Shown in pieces: positions 63,606 through 64,000 of a stretch of 64,000 nucleotides of DNA. Location of the stretch: NCBI GenBank assembly GCA_030247855.1, contig JAPDRN010000003.1:620001-684000 (forward strand), in the 5' to 3' direction. The position numbers and the translations under genes are program-made. The DNA is from Knufia peltigerae. Its lineage: Eukaryota > Ascomycota > Eurotiomycetes > Chaetothyriales > Trichomeriaceae. Position 1 is the stretch's first letter, and each line of letters begins with the position of its first letter. Under the pieces are notes generated by a model. The model made no database searches. It saw nothing but the letters and a program-made list of their open reading frames with translations, and was not told the DNA's origin.

Positions 63606-64000
63606 TTACCTCTTGAGAGGCTCAGAGTATTGACTCGAAGTGGCACCTTCTGACAATTCTTCTGATCTCTCGAAACATTTCTCCAAGGTCTGCTTGTCTC
63701 TGGGTGTAAGCCTAATCCTGAAATCCGAGGCCACGGCATTAGAAGCAGCCGCGTCCTCCTTGTAATTGATATAGTGAGTGTTTGCCGGCATGGTCTTGCT
63801 AGCCTCGATTTTGAATGCCACGATCAAGCGAAGGAAGATTGCATAGAGCATTCTGTTTGAAAAGTTGACCGCCGTGCACATTCTCGCACCGGCTCCAAAG
63901 GCAAAGTGGTACGGCGGAGGCACATCGGCACCTCCTTCCAGCCACCTTTCAGGATGGAACTCCTCGGCGTCAGGGCCGTACACTGATTTATCTATTGAGG
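63606..64000 (-). CDS. C-terminal part of a cytochrome P450 (5' end outside window)
   Basis: The reading frame enters from the right edge and ends at 63606. It begins SIDKSVYGPDAEEFHPERW, the meander segment, and continues to the haem loop FAFGAGARMCTAV with the thiolate Cys. The last 70 residues carry the terminal beta-strands and an acidic tail. The FGAGARMC form and the YHFAFGAG context recall phenylacetate-hydroxylase-type P450s (CYP504 group), but too little is present for a family call. Introns further upstream cannot be judged. It reads toward the amidohydrolase, with about 225 nt between stops. Confidence 0.8.
   Translation of the reverse strand, partial: SIDKSVYGPDAEEFHPERWLEGGADVPPPYHFAFGAGARMCTAVNFSNRMLYAIFLRLIVAFKIEASKTMPANTHYINYKEDAAASNAVASDFRIRLTPRDKQTLEKCFERSEELSEGATSSQYSEPLKR

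Noticed and set aside
1..64000. CRISPR arrays, insertion sequences, rRNA, tRNA and bacterial operons
   Set aside because: No direct-repeat/spacer pattern, transposase, terminal repeats or convincing tRNA A/B boxes were seen; GGTTCGA-like strings at 40035, 46412 and 29493 are in coding frames.

Overview
The window is genomic DNA of a filamentous ascomycete (Pezizomycotina). The evidence is short GT-AG introns (39 to about 180 nt, a few GC-AG), Zn2Cys6 and C2H2 transcription factors, a fungal Nup133, an S1/P1 nuclease, and peroxisomal multifunctional enzyme 2 (MFE-2) beta-oxidation enzymes. The gene mix would suit a black-yeast-like Eurotiomycete, but that placement is only a guess. Exons were joined by hand from splice sites and reading frame; nearly all models close in frame.

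Layout. 0-2.2 kb: two conserved genes of unknown function (DUF3984-like, DUF7918-like). 3-27 kb (region A): a Zn2Cys6 regulator, two classical SDRs, a PRISE-type enone reductase, a Gre2/DFR-like reductase, a sugar-porter MFS transporter, a zinc alcohol dehydrogenase, a SnoaL-like protein, two divergent Baeyer-Villiger monooxygenases (BVMOs), a regulator reduced to its DNA-binding domains, and a P450. 27.6-35.4 kb: a chromosomal block (DUF3425 protein, S1/P1 nuclease, Nup133). 35.7-60.2 kb (region B): an FAD oxidase, a haloacid-dehalogenase-like protein, MFE-2, SCP2-type thiolase, GMC oxidoreductase, aldehyde dehydrogenase, a second Zn2Cys6 regulator, 2,4-dienoyl-CoA reductase, acyl-CoA ligase, a SAM methyltransferase, a broken membrane-protein gene and a small membrane protein. 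60.2-64 kb: a frameshifted paralogue of the region A Gre2-like gene, an amidohydrolase and the 3' end of a second P450.

How the genes may work together (inference). Region A reads as uptake and oxidative opening of an alicyclic alcohol, ketone or enone, terpenoid-like: transporter, P450, dehydrogenases, enone reductase, BVMOs. Region B reads as oxidation of a primary alcohol to an acid, CoA activation, and peroxisomal beta-oxidation of a methyl-branched, unsaturated chain. Most region B enzymes end in PTS1-like tripeptides; no region A enzyme does. No PKS, NRPS or terpene synthase is present, so catabolism is the simpler reading.

The most notable result is regulatory. The palindrome TTCG(C/G)CGAA occurs 11 times, always outside the gene models: ten times in region A promoters and once at 61.67 kb. 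A different inverted repeat, CGGAGCCG (CGG-N2-CCG), occurs seven times in region B intergenic DNA. The window therefore appears to hold two adjacent regulons, each with its own Zn2Cys6 factor and operator, separated by housekeeping genes.
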